Assembly (NCBI GenBank): GCA_002490465.1
Contig: DKUB01000084.1
Coordinates: 1-31,964 of the forward strand
Reading direction: 5' to 3'
Origin: Lachnoclostridium sp. UBA7215
GTDB lineage: Bacteria; Bacillota; Clostridia; Lachnospirales; Lachnospiraceae
DNA: 31,964 nucleotides
The notes beneath the pieces were generated by a model that saw only the letters and a program-made list of their open reading frames with translations, was not told the origin of the DNA and ran no database searches. Below, piece after piece: positions 1 through 8,399 of this stretch (the stretch's first letter is position 1; every line of letters begins with the position of its first letter). Both the position numbers and the translations under genes were made by a program.

Positions 1-380
1 TCTGGCTACTATGACCTCTGCTGACTTCTGTGTGCTCAGCGCAGCCTTTCGATTGCGGTTTCTCCTTTCAGAGCGTTCCACACAGACCTCCCTGGGTACC
101 ACACGTTTCCTTCTCTCCATCTATCTGCCACATTTATCATGTACGATTCCGTGTAGTTATTGGGCTTCGACTTGAATTGCAGCCTTACCCTCGTACATAA
201 CCTCATATGTGATTTCTGTTCGTCAGACCAGAGATTTGCCCATAGGTTAGTATTTTCCCCATATCCGGCTTCCTTCAGATTCCACCTCACGATGGACCCC
301 CTTGCCTTCGGCTATATCCTTCCCACTACCGGGCGGATTCGAGACTTGCACTCGTTGGAAACGTGCGCCGCCAGGCGCAC
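1..380 (-). mobile_element. Group II intron (class C-like), 5' ribozyme part, truncated by window edge
   Basis: On the minus strand a sequence starting GTGCGCC at 380 runs to the left edge. It carries blocks I recognise from domain I of bacterial group IIC introns such as the Oceanobacillus iheyensis intron: GTCCATCGTGAGGTGGAATC then TGAAGGAAGC, GGTCTGACGAACAGAAA, CATATGAGGTTATGTA, GGCAGATAGATGGAG, CCCAGGGAGGTCTG and CAGAAGTCAGCAGAGGTCAT. The reverse transcriptase/maturase gene and the 3' end would lie left of the window and are not seen. The insertion point is immediately after the tsf terminator hairpin, in the same orientation as tsf, which is the known site preference of class C introns. 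A 5-nt candidate EBS1 (AATCG, 148-144) matches the exon end CGATT (385-381). The small open frame at 36-290 is ribozyme sequence and is not annotated as a gene. The class assignment rests on recalled similarity and site choice. Confidence 0.85.
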
Positions 381-382
381 AA

Positions 383-420
383 TCGCAAAAAACGCTGGAA
401 ACATGCGTGTTTCCAGCGTT
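383..420 (-). terminator. Rho-independent terminator of rpsB-tsf
   Basis: A perfect 13-bp stem (AACGCTGGAAACA pairing with TGTTTCCAGCGTT) has a 4-nt loop at 391-420. On the minus strand it is followed by a run of T before the intron boundary. It starts 31 nt after the tsf stop codon. It probably also served as the recognition structure for the group II intron inserted after it. Confidence 0.93.
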
Positions 421-451
421 TTATAGGGTCCTTTATAATCAGATAATTTAT

Positions 452-1381
452 TTAGAGCTGCGCTGCCACTTCTGCCGCGAAGTCCTCTTCTTTTTTCTCC
501 AGACCCTCACCTGTCTCAAAACGGATGAATTTATCAAGGGAAATCTGGCAGCCGTTTGCTTTGGCAACTGCTTCCACATATTTTGCTACCGTTTCCTTAT
601 TCTCTGCTTTGACATAAACCTGCTCGGTAAGGCAGACTTCTTTCAGTTCCTTATTCAGACGGCCAAGAATCATTTTCTCAATGATATTGTCCGGTTTGCC
701 CTCATTTTTCGGGTCATTCTTTGCCTGAGCAAGAAGTACTTCTTTTTCCTTCTCTTTATACTCTTCTGATACATCATCAGAAGAAAGATATTTCGGGTTC
801 ATTGCGGCAACCTGCATCGCAACATTTTTCAGGCACTCCTCTACCTCTGCGCAAGGTTTATCTGTCTTTGCAGAAACAAGAACACCGATTTTACCGCCAG
901 CGTGAATATAAGGAACAATCATGCCGTCATTCTGCTCTATTTTTTCAAAACGGCGGATATTCATGTTCTCACCGATTTTAGCAATCATGTTTTTCAGATT
1001 TTCCTCAACTGTCACAGAAGAATCCTCAACCCATGGCTCAGCCAGAAAAGCCTCCATATCAGCAGCTGCAGTATTTACTGCCTGTGCTGCTACAGAATTT
1101 ACCAGGCCCTGGAATACTTCATTCTTAGCAACAAAGTCTGTCTCTGAATTTACTTCCACGATAGATGCCTTTTTGCCATCTTCGCTGACCTTTACAGCTA
1201 CAAGTCCCTCTGCCGCAATGCGTCCAGCCTTTTTCTCTGCCTTCGCAAGACCATTTTCACGAAGCCACTCAACTGCTTTATCCATATCGCCGTCTGTGTT
1301 TGTAAGCGCTTTCTTACAATCCATCATTCCGGCACCTGTCATTTCTCTTAACTCTTTAACCATTGATGCTGAAATAGCCAT
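452..1381 (-). CDS. tsf: Translation elongation factor Ts
   Basis: EF-Ts is the cytoplasmic nucleotide-exchange factor that releases GDP from EF-Tu. The 309-aa product has the N-terminal UBA-like segment with MTGAGMMDCKKAL, followed by AAEGLV and the NSETDFVAKN block whose TDFV residues contact EF-Tu. The length is normal for the family. It is the second gene of the usual rpsB-tsf operon, 32 nt after rpsB, and is followed by a strong terminator. The start ATG is preceded by a modest AGGAAA ribosome site. Codon use looks typical of a highly expressed gene. The assignment is secure. Confidence 0.98.
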   Translation of the reverse strand: MAISASMVKELREMTGAGMMDCKKALTNTDGDMDKAVEWLRENGLAKAEKKAGRIAAEGLVAVKVSEDGKKASIVEVNSETDFVAKNEVFQGLVNSVAAQAVNTAAADMEAFLAEPWVEDSSVTVEENLKNMIAKIGENMNIRRFEKIEQNDGMIVPYIHAGGKIGVLVSAKTDKPCAEVEECLKNVAMQVAAMNPKYLSSDDVSEEYKEKEKEVLLAQAKNDPKNEGKPDNIIEKMILGRLNKELKEVCLTEQVYVKAENKETVAKYVEAVAKANGCQISLDKFIRFETGEGLEKKEEDFAAEVAAQL

Positions 1382-1413
1382 TATTATTTCCTGCCTTTCT
1401 ATTTAGTTTGTTC

Positions 1414-2148
1414 CTATGCTTCCATCTCTGCTGCTTCTTCTTCCGCTGGTGCATCTGCCATAGACTCACCCTGATTTGCCTCAATGACAGCATCTGCCAT
1501 TTTGGAAACAATCAATTTCACTGCGCGAATCGCATCATCATTACCCGGGATTACATAATCCAGTTCTTCCGGATCACAGTTGGTATCTACAATACCGATA
1601 AGCGGAATGCCGAGAATGTGCGCCTCCTGGATACAGATTCTCTCTTTTTTCGGGTCTACAACAAAAATAGCATCCGGAATTTCTTTCATTTCCTTAATTC
1701 CACCAAGGTTTTTCTCAAGCTTAGCCCACTCTTTTTTCAGATTGATCACTTCTTTTTTCGGAAGCAAATCAAATGTTCCATCCTCTGACATCTTCTCGAT
1801 TTCTTTCAATCTCTTGATACGGTTCAGAATCGTCTTAAAGTTTGTCAGCATACCGCCGAGCCATCTCTCATTGATATAGAACATGCCGCAGCGCTCAGCC
1901 TCTGCACGGATAGAGTCCTGCGCCTGTTTTTTTGTTCCGACAAACAGAATTTTGCCGCCATCTGCCGCAATATCCTTAATGACATTATAAGCCTCGTCTA
2001 CTTTTCCAACGGACTTCTGCAGATCAATGATATAAATACCATTTCTCTCCGTGTAGATGTACTCTGCCATTTTAGGATTCCATCTTCTTGTCTGATGTCC
2101 AAAATGAACACCTGCTTCCAGTAACTGTTTCATTGAAATAACACTCAT
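1414..2148 (-). CDS. rpsB: 30S ribosomal protein S2
   Basis: This is a small-subunit ribosomal protein (uS2) that joins late in 30S assembly. The signature GVHFGHQTRRWNPKM lies near the N-terminus, followed by FVGTKKQAQ, NERWLGGMLTNF and PDAIFVVDP, all classic S2 blocks. The acidic Ala/Glu-rich C-terminal tail is common in Firmicutes. I chose the start at MSVISMKQLL (244 aa) because GGAGGT at 2161-2156 sits 7 nt upstream. An ATG 15 nt further upstream overlaps that ribosome site and is unlikely. It is transcribed from a promoter at 2267-2295 through a structured leader and is followed by tsf. Confidence 0.98.
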   Translation of the reverse strand: MSVISMKQLLEAGVHFGHQTRRWNPKMAEYIYTERNGIYIIDLQKSVGKVDEAYNVIKDIAADGGKILFVGTKKQAQDSIRAEAERCGMFYINERWLGGMLTNFKTILNRIKRLKEIEKMSEDGTFDLLPKKEVINLKKEWAKLEKNLGGIKEMKEIPDAIFVVDPKKERICIQEAHILGIPLIGIVDTNCDPEELDYVIPGNDDAIRAVKLIVSKMADAVIEANQGESMADAPAEEEAAEMEA

Positions 2149-2191
2149 GATACATACCTCCATTTGGTTTTTCTTCCGCCAGCCTCATTTC

Positions 2192-2237
2192 TTTTGCAGA
2201 CACGGAAACCATTTCGCTCCGCGCACCATGCAAAAAA
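2192..2237 (-). promoter_or_regulatory. Structured rpsB leader hairpin (possible S2 autoregulatory element)
   Basis: The leader between the rpsB promoter and its ribosome site folds on paper into two stacked helices. The outer helix pairs TTTTGCA (2235-2229) with TGCAAAA (2198-2192). The inner helix pairs CGCGGA (2223-2218) with TCCGTG (2206-2201), including one G-U pair, around an 11-nt loop. Leaders of ribosomal protein operons often bind the encoded protein. That role is inferred here, and I do not recognise a named leader family. Confidence 0.45.
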
Positions 2238-2266
2238 TCAGCAGGCGTGTTTTTTCAGCAACGTCT

Positions 2267-2295
2267 AGTATACCACAACAAACGGCATAATACAA
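2267..2295 (-). promoter_or_regulatory. Promoter of rpsB-tsf
   Basis: On the minus strand a -35 box TTGTAT (2295-2290) is followed by a 17-nt spacer and a -10 box TATACT (2272-2267). The predicted transcription start is near 2260, which gives a leader of about 110 nt. It sits just after the stop codon of the preceding ABC gene with no terminator seen between, so some read-through into rpsB is possible. Confidence 0.8.
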
Positions 2296-2312
2296 GTATT
2301 TTTTGACTTTCA

Positions 2313-4046
2313 TCACGCCCACTGCGCCTCAAACAGCTTTTTGTAAAACCCGCCCTGTTCCAGAAGCTCTTCATGGCTCCCCTGCTCAATAATCCGTCCA
2401 TCCCTCATAACAAGGATGACATCCGCCTCCTGAATCGTGGACAGGCGGTGCGCTACTATAAAGCTTGTCCGGCCCTGCATCATATGGGCAAATGCCTTTT
2501 GTATGCGCATTTCTGTGCGGGTGTCTATCGAGGAAGTCGCCTCATCAAGAATGAGCATGGGGGGGAGACAGAGCATGACGCGGGCAATACAGAGAAGCTG
2601 TTTCTGTCCGGTAGACAGGCTGCCTCCATCCTCACCGATAATAGTATCATATCCCTTTGGCAGACGCTTGATAAAATTGTGGGCGTGGCTTGCCTTTGCC
2701 GCCTCTATGATTTCTTCTTCTGAAGCGTCCGGCCGGCCCATCCGTATATTGTCGCGAATCGTACCCTTTTTCAGCCATGTCTCCTGCAATACCATACCGT
2801 AATTGCTGCGGAGGCTCTCTCTCGTAATCCGACGTATATCCGTCCCGGATACCCGGATGGTTCCCTTATCCACATCATAGAAACGCATCAGAAGATTTAT
2901 TAATGTCGTTTTTCCACATCCGGTCGGCCCGACAATTGCCACTCTCTGTCCGGGCTCTACATGAAGGCTGAACTGCTCGATTAATTTCTGGTCCGGCTCA
3001 TAGGCAAAGTAGACATCCTCTATATCTACAGAACCATCCACGTTTGACAGCGTCACCGCATCCTCCGGCTCTGCCACTTCTGGTTCTACCTCAATCAGCT
3101 CCAGGACACGCCCGGCACAGGCAATCGCATTCTGCAGCTCTGTCACAACACCTGAAATTTCATTAAATGGTTTTGTATACTGGTTCGCATAGCTCAAAAA
3201 ACAGGACAGCTGCCCTACCGTTATCCCTCCCTGTACCGCATAGACCGCTCCAATTATTCCCACACCGGCATAGACCAGACTGTTGACAAAACGGGTGGCC
3301 GGGTTCGTAATCGAGGAGAAAAAGATTCCCTTCAGGGAACACGCCCTGAGCCTCTCGTTGATTTCATCAAACTGTCCGGCGGCCTCTTTTTCGTGTCCAA
3401 AAGCCTGCACGACTTTTTGGTTTCCTATCATTTCCTCGACAAGGGCCGTCTGTTCTCCCCTTGTCTCCGACTGCAGGCGGAACATCTGGTAGGTGCGTTT
3501 GGCAATAAAACTTGCGACAAAAAGGGATATTGGCGTCACCACTACAACAACAATCGTAATCGGTATGCTGATGCTTAACATAAATCCCAGAGTAAAAAGA
3601 ATGGTAATAATCCCTGTAAACAGCTGTGTAAATCCCATCAGCAGCCCGTCAGCAAACTGATCCGCATCAGACACTACCCGACTTACAATTTCACCATAAG
3701 AATGAGAATCCATATAGGATAAAGGCAGTTTCAAAAGCCTGCCAAAAGCATCATCACGAATATCCCGCACAACTCCATAAGTCACTTTATTATTGCAGAC
3801 ATTCATAATCCACTGTGCTGCCATTGTCAGTAATATTGCAACTGCAATTTTTTTACAAATAGCAAAAACGGCGTCAAAATCTACCTGGCCTGCCCCCACA
3901 ATATAATCGACCGCTTCTCCCGTGAGAATCGGAATATAAAGCGTCAGCATTACCGTGCCGACAGCCAGAAGGAGCGAAAGAATGAGATATATCCAATAGC
4001 GCCGGATATAGCGGAGCACCTTGCGGATCGTTTCTTTTTGCGTCAT
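2313..4046 (-). CDS. ABC exporter half-transporter, catalytic-site subunit of a heterodimer
   Basis: A 577-aa fused permease-ATPase of the type IV exporter fold, probably a multidrug or lipid exporter in the cytoplasmic membrane. About six membrane helices occupy residues 15-310. The ATPase domain has Walker A GPTGCGKT near 373, Walker B LILDE near 498-502 with its catalytic Glu, and the switch His in VAHRLS near 533. Its signature is LSTGQ instead of LSGGQ. The preceding gene has the opposite pattern, so the two should form a heterodimer with one active and one degenerate ATP site (as in BmrCD or LmrCD). I chose the start ATG at 4046, one base after the preceding stop, with a GGGGG-rich ribosome site. 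An in-frame start at 4079 lies inside the upstream gene. It is the last gene of the operon. The substrate is unknown. Confidence 0.92.
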   Translation of the reverse strand: MTQKETIRKVLRYIRRYWIYLILSLLLAVGTVMLTLYIPILTGEAVDYIVGAGQVDFDAVFAICKKIAVAILLTMAAQWIMNVCNNKVTYGVVRDIRDDAFGRLLKLPLSYMDSHSYGEIVSRVVSDADQFADGLLMGFTQLFTGIITILFTLGFMLSISIPITIVVVVVTPISLFVASFIAKRTYQMFRLQSETRGEQTALVEEMIGNQKVVQAFGHEKEAAGQFDEINERLRACSLKGIFFSSITNPATRFVNSLVYAGVGIIGAVYAVQGGITVGQLSCFLSYANQYTKPFNEISGVVTELQNAIACAGRVLELIEVEPEVAEPEDAVTLSNVDGSVDIEDVYFAYEPDQKLIEQFSLHVEPGQRVAIVGPTGCGKTTLINLLMRFYDVDKGTIRVSGTDIRRITRESLRSNYGMVLQETWLKKGTIRDNIRMGRPDASEEEIIEAAKASHAHNFIKRLPKGYDTIIGEDGGSLSTGQKQLLCIARVMLCLPPMLILDEATSSIDTRTEMRIQKAFAHMMQGRTSFIVAHRLSTIQEADVILVMRDGRIIEQGSHEELLEQGGFYKKLFEAQWA

Positions 4047-4047
4047 C

Positions 4048-5775
4048 TTACACTGCCCCCTTTCCGTACTGGCTCTCATAGATTTCCCGGTAACTGCTGC
4101 AGTCCCTGATTAGTTCCCCGTGTGTACCCATCCCGACAACATGTCCATCGTCTAACACGATAATGCGGTCTGCATTCCTCACAGAGGCGGCACGCTGGGA
4201 CACAATAAAAAGCGTCATATCCGTCAGCTCCTCGCGGATTGCCTTTCGCAGCGCCGCATCCGTAGCATAATCGAGGGCGGAAGCGCTGTCATCCATAATC
4301 AGTATTTCCGGCCGCCGCACGACAGCCCGGGCAATTGCCAGGCGCTGCCTCTGTCCGCCGGAAAAATTTCTCCCCTCCTGTTCCACTATCTCGTCCAGTC
4401 CGTTTTTCTTCTTTTTCACAATTTCCTCTGCCTGCGCAATGCGCAGAGCCTGCCACATTTCTTCTTCTGTGGCATCCTTCTTTCCCCATAGCAGATTTGA
4501 GCGGATGGTTCCCTGAAACAAAACGGATTTCTGTAGAACAATACCCACTTTCTGCCGGAGTTCCTCCAGCGCATAGTGGTCAACCCTCACTCCCTGAATG
4601 AAAAGCTCCCCGGATGTATTATCATAAAATCTCGGAATCAGGTGTACAAGAGATGTCTTGCCGGAACCGGTCCCCCCGATAATACCGATGGTCTCCCCCT
4701 TTTTTGCCACAAAATCAATATCACTCAGCGATTCCTCCGACGCCTCCGGATACACAAGCCCCACATGGTGAAAGGCAACCATATCTTCTGTCTGCTCATC
4801 CGGAACATCCGGAATATCCGGTTCGACAAGTCCCGGACTTCTCTCAAAAATTTCCTGGATACGGTTCCCACAGGCAACCGCTTTATTGATACTGACAATC
4901 AGATTGGCGAGCTTCACAAGCTCAACCAGAATCTGGGACATATAATTAATCAGGGCAACAACCTCGCCCTGCGTCAGCACCCCGTTATCCACATGAATAG
5001 CCCCTATCCAAATCAGGGCAATAATAGCCCCATTAATAATGACATAAGTAACCGGATTCATCAGTGCTGCAATCCGGCCGACAAACATCTGCACCCGGTT
5101 TAATGTCTCATTTTCTTCTTCAAAGGAGGCCTGTTCTTCCGGCTGTTTATGAAAAGCACGCAGTACCCTTGCCCCGGCCAGGTTTTCCCGCGTTCTGGAA
5201 AGAATCCGGTCAAGGGAGGACTGCACTCTGCGATAAAGCGGAATACTTAAAAGCATGACGCCAAAAACAACGATGCAAAGAAGCGGAATTGCCACAACAA
5301 ACACCAGGGCCGCTTTTGTATCTATTGTAAATGCCATAACCATGGCACCTACAACGATAAACGGTGAGCGCAAAAATAATCGCAGTACAAGATTGACACC
5401 ATTCTGCACCTGATTCGCATCACTGGTCATGCGTGTAATCATTGTTGATGTCCCTATCTGGTCCATATCTCCAAAAGACAGTTTCTGAATATGAGAAAAT
5501 AAAGCCTGCTTCAATTTTGCTGAAAATCCTACCGCTGCTTTTGCTGCAAAATACTGTGCTGTCAGGGATGCTGTCAGACCGACTGCCGCCAAAAGCACAA
5601 GCACGCCGCCCATACGTAAAATATAAGGATAATCCTGATGCAGAATGCCAACATCAATAACCGCTGCCATAACAAGGGGTACAAAAAGCTCAAAAGACGC
5701 CTCTAATAATTTAAAAAGCGGCGCCAAAATACTCTCCTTTTTGTAATCACGGATAAACCGCAGTAACTTTCTCAT
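4048..5775 (-). CDS. ABC exporter half-transporter, degenerate-site subunit of a heterodimer
   Basis: A 575-aa permease-ATPase fusion with about six N-terminal membrane helices and a C-terminal nucleotide-binding domain. Walker A GGTGSGKTS begins near residue 367 and the signature FSGGQRQR is intact near 472. The catalytic Glu after Walker B is Asp (LIMDDSASALD, near 496) and the switch His is Gln (IVSQRAAS, near 527). With the LSTGQ signature of the partner at 2313-4046, all the deviations fall in the same composite ATP site. This is the hallmark of asymmetric heterodimeric exporters. The gene begins directly at the stop of the flippase gene (TAA followed at once by ATG), so translation is likely coupled. 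Its link to the flippase and glycerophosphotransferase suggests envelope-related export, but the cargo cannot be read from sequence. Confidence 0.92.
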   Translation of the reverse strand: MRKLLRFIRDYKKESILAPLFKLLEASFELFVPLVMAAVIDVGILHQDYPYILRMGGVLVLLAAVGLTASLTAQYFAAKAAVGFSAKLKQALFSHIQKLSFGDMDQIGTSTMITRMTSDANQVQNGVNLVLRLFLRSPFIVVGAMVMAFTIDTKAALVFVVAIPLLCIVVFGVMLLSIPLYRRVQSSLDRILSRTRENLAGARVLRAFHKQPEEQASFEEENETLNRVQMFVGRIAALMNPVTYVIINGAIIALIWIGAIHVDNGVLTQGEVVALINYMSQILVELVKLANLIVSINKAVACGNRIQEIFERSPGLVEPDIPDVPDEQTEDMVAFHHVGLVYPEASEESLSDIDFVAKKGETIGIIGGTGSGKTSLVHLIPRFYDNTSGELFIQGVRVDHYALEELRQKVGIVLQKSVLFQGTIRSNLLWGKKDATEEEMWQALRIAQAEEIVKKKKNGLDEIVEQEGRNFSGGQRQRLAIARAVVRRPEILIMDDSASALDYATDAALRKAIREELTDMTLFIVSQRAASVRNADRIIVLDDGHVVGMGTHGELIRDCSSYREIYESQYGKGAV

Positions 5776-7230
5776 TTAACGGGTTCCTCCTTTTCTCATA
5801 TTCTTCATCATTCCCCATGCATAAGAAAAGGCAGGGATATGAAATAAAATACTCAAAACAAGATAAATAACCACTCCGGCTATGATTTGTACCAAAAGGA
5901 GTGGAATAAGCGGAATCGGCAAAAAACCGACCGCATATACACCGGCTCCCATCACCGCCGCCAGAAAAATGGCCGGCAGCAAATCAGCAAGCTGCTCTTT
6001 ACAAGTATACCCCAAATATCTCCTGTTAGGAGTAGAATTTACCAATGTCGCGAAAAGAGTGACTGCCATACCGGTCCAGGCAATCCACATAACTCCCTGA
6101 TGCATAACTGCTACAAGCGTTATCAGGCCAAATCCTTTTTTTATAATCTCCATAATCAACATGGTGCGCCCCTTTCCAAGGGCCTTGACTGCCTGTATAT
6201 TGGCTGTCTGCACCGGTTCCAGGGCAAACTGGAGGCAGGCAATCTGCAAAAACGGCACACACGGCAGCCACTTATCCGAAAAGACAATCCGGACAACCGG
6301 CTCTGCCACAACAGCAAAACCAATCATAAGCGGCCACATAATATAAGAACCCACCTGTATGGAACGTCTGACAAGCTGCTTTAACTCCTCTTTCCGGTCC
6401 TGTTTCATTGTCATGGCCGGAAAAAGTACAGAGCCAATCGAAGAATTAATATTGGTAACAATAATATTGGGAAGCTTCTGCCCCTGATCATAAAAGGCCA
6501 GATCCCGCTCACTGTATAATTTTCCAATGACAAGGCTTCGCAGCTGCCGATAAGCCGTATTAATTAACTCTGACAACAGCATTTTCCATCCAAAACCAAA
6601 CATCTCTTTCATCCGTTTACCCGAAAAGGAAAGGATTGGACGCCATTTCACAGTTATCCATAAAATAAAGGTGTCCATAGCGGAATTGCACAAATACTGT
6701 GCCACAATTGCCCATGCGCCAAAACCAAGACACGCCATAACAATTCCGACCACCGCAGAAACCAGTGTGCCAATCAGCGTAGAAAAGAAAAAGCGTTTAA
6801 ACATCATGTGTTTCTGCACATAAGCCTGCTGGACAGAATTAATTCCGGCCAGAGGCAGTTTCAGCGCAAGCACCCGCAAAATCGGCGACAAAACCGGCTT
6901 TCCATAAAAGGAGGCAAGCGCCGGGGAAGCAGCAAAAATCACTGCGTATAAAACCCATGACATGGTAACACTAAAATAAAAGACAGAAGAAAAATCCAGG
7001 TTATCTGCATCTTTCTTCTGAATCAACGATTGACCAAACCCGCTGACTACGAATACATTGGCAATCTCAATAAATATCATAATCATTGTCACAACGCCAA
7101 AATCCGCCGGCATTAAAATCCTTGCCAGAATAATGCGGACAAGGAGAGTGACAAGCTGCGCACCAATGCGCTCACCGAATTTCCAGGCAAGGCCGGATAT
7201 CACTTTTCTTTGAAGTCCCTCTTCACTCAT
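5776..7230 (-). CDS. MOP-superfamily polysaccharide flippase (WzxC/TuaB-like)
   Basis: A 484-aa polytopic membrane protein with roughly 12-14 predicted helices. It starts with the family-typical pattern of a short amphipathic helix followed by WKFGERIGAQLVTLLVRIIL and PADFGVV. Members of this branch move lipid-linked saccharides or teichuronic-type repeat units across the cytoplasmic membrane. The start ATG overlaps the stop of the preceding glycerophosphotransferase by 4 nt, and its own stop abuts the next ABC gene. This is operon packing with translational coupling. Context favours a role in surface polymer or glycolipid export. The exact substrate is unknown, and no polymerase or initiating glycosyltransferase is visible next to it. 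Confidence 0.9.
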   Translation of the reverse strand: MSEEGLQRKVISGLAWKFGERIGAQLVTLLVRIILARILMPADFGVVTMIMIFIEIANVFVVSGFGQSLIQKKDADNLDFSSVFYFSVTMSWVLYAVIFAASPALASFYGKPVLSPILRVLALKLPLAGINSVQQAYVQKHMMFKRFFFSTLIGTLVSAVVGIVMACLGFGAWAIVAQYLCNSAMDTFILWITVKWRPILSFSGKRMKEMFGFGWKMLLSELINTAYRQLRSLVIGKLYSERDLAFYDQGQKLPNIIVTNINSSIGSVLFPAMTMKQDRKEELKQLVRRSIQVGSYIMWPLMIGFAVVAEPVVRIVFSDKWLPCVPFLQIACLQFALEPVQTANIQAVKALGKGRTMLIMEIIKKGFGLITLVAVMHQGVMWIAWTGMAVTLFATLVNSTPNRRYLGYTCKEQLADLLPAIFLAAVMGAGVYAVGFLPIPLIPLLLVQIIAGVVIYLVLSILFHIPAFSYAWGMMKNMRKGGTR

Positions 7231-8399
7231 AAATCCAACCAGTTATCCTCCATATACTGATATACTCTCTCAGATGCCCCTCCGTCTGCAAAGGCGTGGT
7301 ATCGGGCTTTCATCTCCCTGATATCCTCCTGCCCGGGAGAATGTCCTGCAGCGACTTCCCCCACAAAAGCAAAAAGCTCCTCAAAGGATTCAATATAATA
7401 CCCCTTTATATTTTCTTTTAAATCAGAAAAAGGACATCCGTAATAATCGAAATATAAATCCCTGTCCCTTATCGTAAGTCCAATTGGACGTTCTGTCAAC
7501 AAAAAATCATAATACACGGAAGAATAATCGGTAATCAGTCCAAGTGCCCCCGCTAACATCTGATACAGGGAAATACCTTTTTTCGCAAGGAAAGCATCAT
7601 CCGCAAGAATAATATGTGACAATTTCTCCTGCTCAAAATGCGATAAGTCCTGTACGGGATGAGGCCTGAAATACAGTACCACATCCTGCTCCTCCAGGAG
7701 ACTGTTCAATTTTAACAGCTGCTGCCTGGACTCAATTTCCGGCATTCCAAATGGAAAAATCTCCAGGGCGTGACCATCCCCGCCGGAAGTATCTCTCTCC
7801 ATCTGTTCCGGATGCCTGCGGTGCTGCCGATAAGTGGGAAGCCACATAATATAACCGTTTCTGTCAGTTTTTTTAGTATCGGATAATATATCGTTGCGTG
7901 GATAACCAAGAGCCATCAGACACTTTTCCGGAACGCCGATATCTTTTACATAAACCGGAATCCAACAGGGAGCTGTCACAAGGTAAGCATCACACTCCCC
8001 AATCTTTTCCGGCAGAAGGTACTCCTTCGTTAGTTTAATCGGCATTCCATGCCCTAAGTGAAAACGGTATTGTCCTTTTCGTCTCTTATGTATATAAGCA
8101 TTACAGTCAATGATATAGCGTGAAAAATAAAGGGCTCGGAATCTTTTCCATTTGGGTCCTATCCCCTTTGCCTCTATACAGAACGTATCGACATTTGGCG
8201 GAAGCTCCTGCCTGCTGTTTGCCGCATCGTGAAGCGCCCAGTGAATCCTATGACGCTTATTTACTCCCTTTTTCAGCATATACTCATACAGCGCCAGTGT
8301 GTTATCCGAAAAATCAGGATGGCTCTCGAGAATAAAATCGTTTCTCAGAGGTAGTAATTGAAAAAAGAAAATAAACACTTTTTTTAATCTGTCTCCCAT
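7227..8399 (-). CDS. CDP-glycerol glycerophosphotransferase-like (TagB/TagF family)
   Basis: A 390-aa enzyme of the Glyphos_transf family (PF04464), which transfers glycerol-phosphate or similar units from CDP-activated donors to a polymer or lipid carrier at the inner membrane face. Visible motifs in order are GHGMPIK near residues 116-122, LGYPRND near 154-160, PTYR near 178, RPHP near 245-248 and TDYSSVYYDF near 280-289. These contain the catalytic and donor-binding residues of the family. It lacks the extra N-terminal region of long TagF polymerases, so a primase or side-branch transferase is plausible. The start at ATG 8399 has AGGAGG 5 nt upstream and overlaps the preceding ABC gene by 16 nt. 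The gene is followed by a flippase with a 4-nt overlap, suggesting synthesis and translocation of one product. Confidence 0.88.
   Translation of the reverse strand: MGDRLKKVFIFFFQLLPLRNDFILESHPDFSDNTLALYEYMLKKGVNKRHRIHWALHDAANSRQELPPNVDTFCIEAKGIGPKWKRFRALYFSRYIIDCNAYIHKRRKGQYRFHLGHGMPIKLTKEYLLPEKIGECDAYLVTAPCWIPVYVKDIGVPEKCLMALGYPRNDILSDTKKTDRNGYIMWLPTYRQHRRHPEQMERDTSGGDGHALEIFPFGMPEIESRQQLLKLNSLLEEQDVVLYFRPHPVQDLSHFEQEKLSHIILADDAFLAKKGISLYQMLAGALGLITDYSSVYYDFLLTERPIGLTIRDRDLYFDYYGCPFSDLKENIKGYYIESFEELFAFVGEVAAGHSPGQEDIREMKARYHAFADGGASERVYQYMEDNWLDL

Noticed and set aside
36..290. An 84-codon minus-strand open frame
   Set aside because: It lies wholly inside the group II intron ribozyme sequence. 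Its bases match conserved intron RNA blocks, and it has no credible protein features.
302..769. A 155-codon plus-strand open frame
   Set aside because: It runs through the terminator and into the reverse of tsf. It is a shadow of the real gene.
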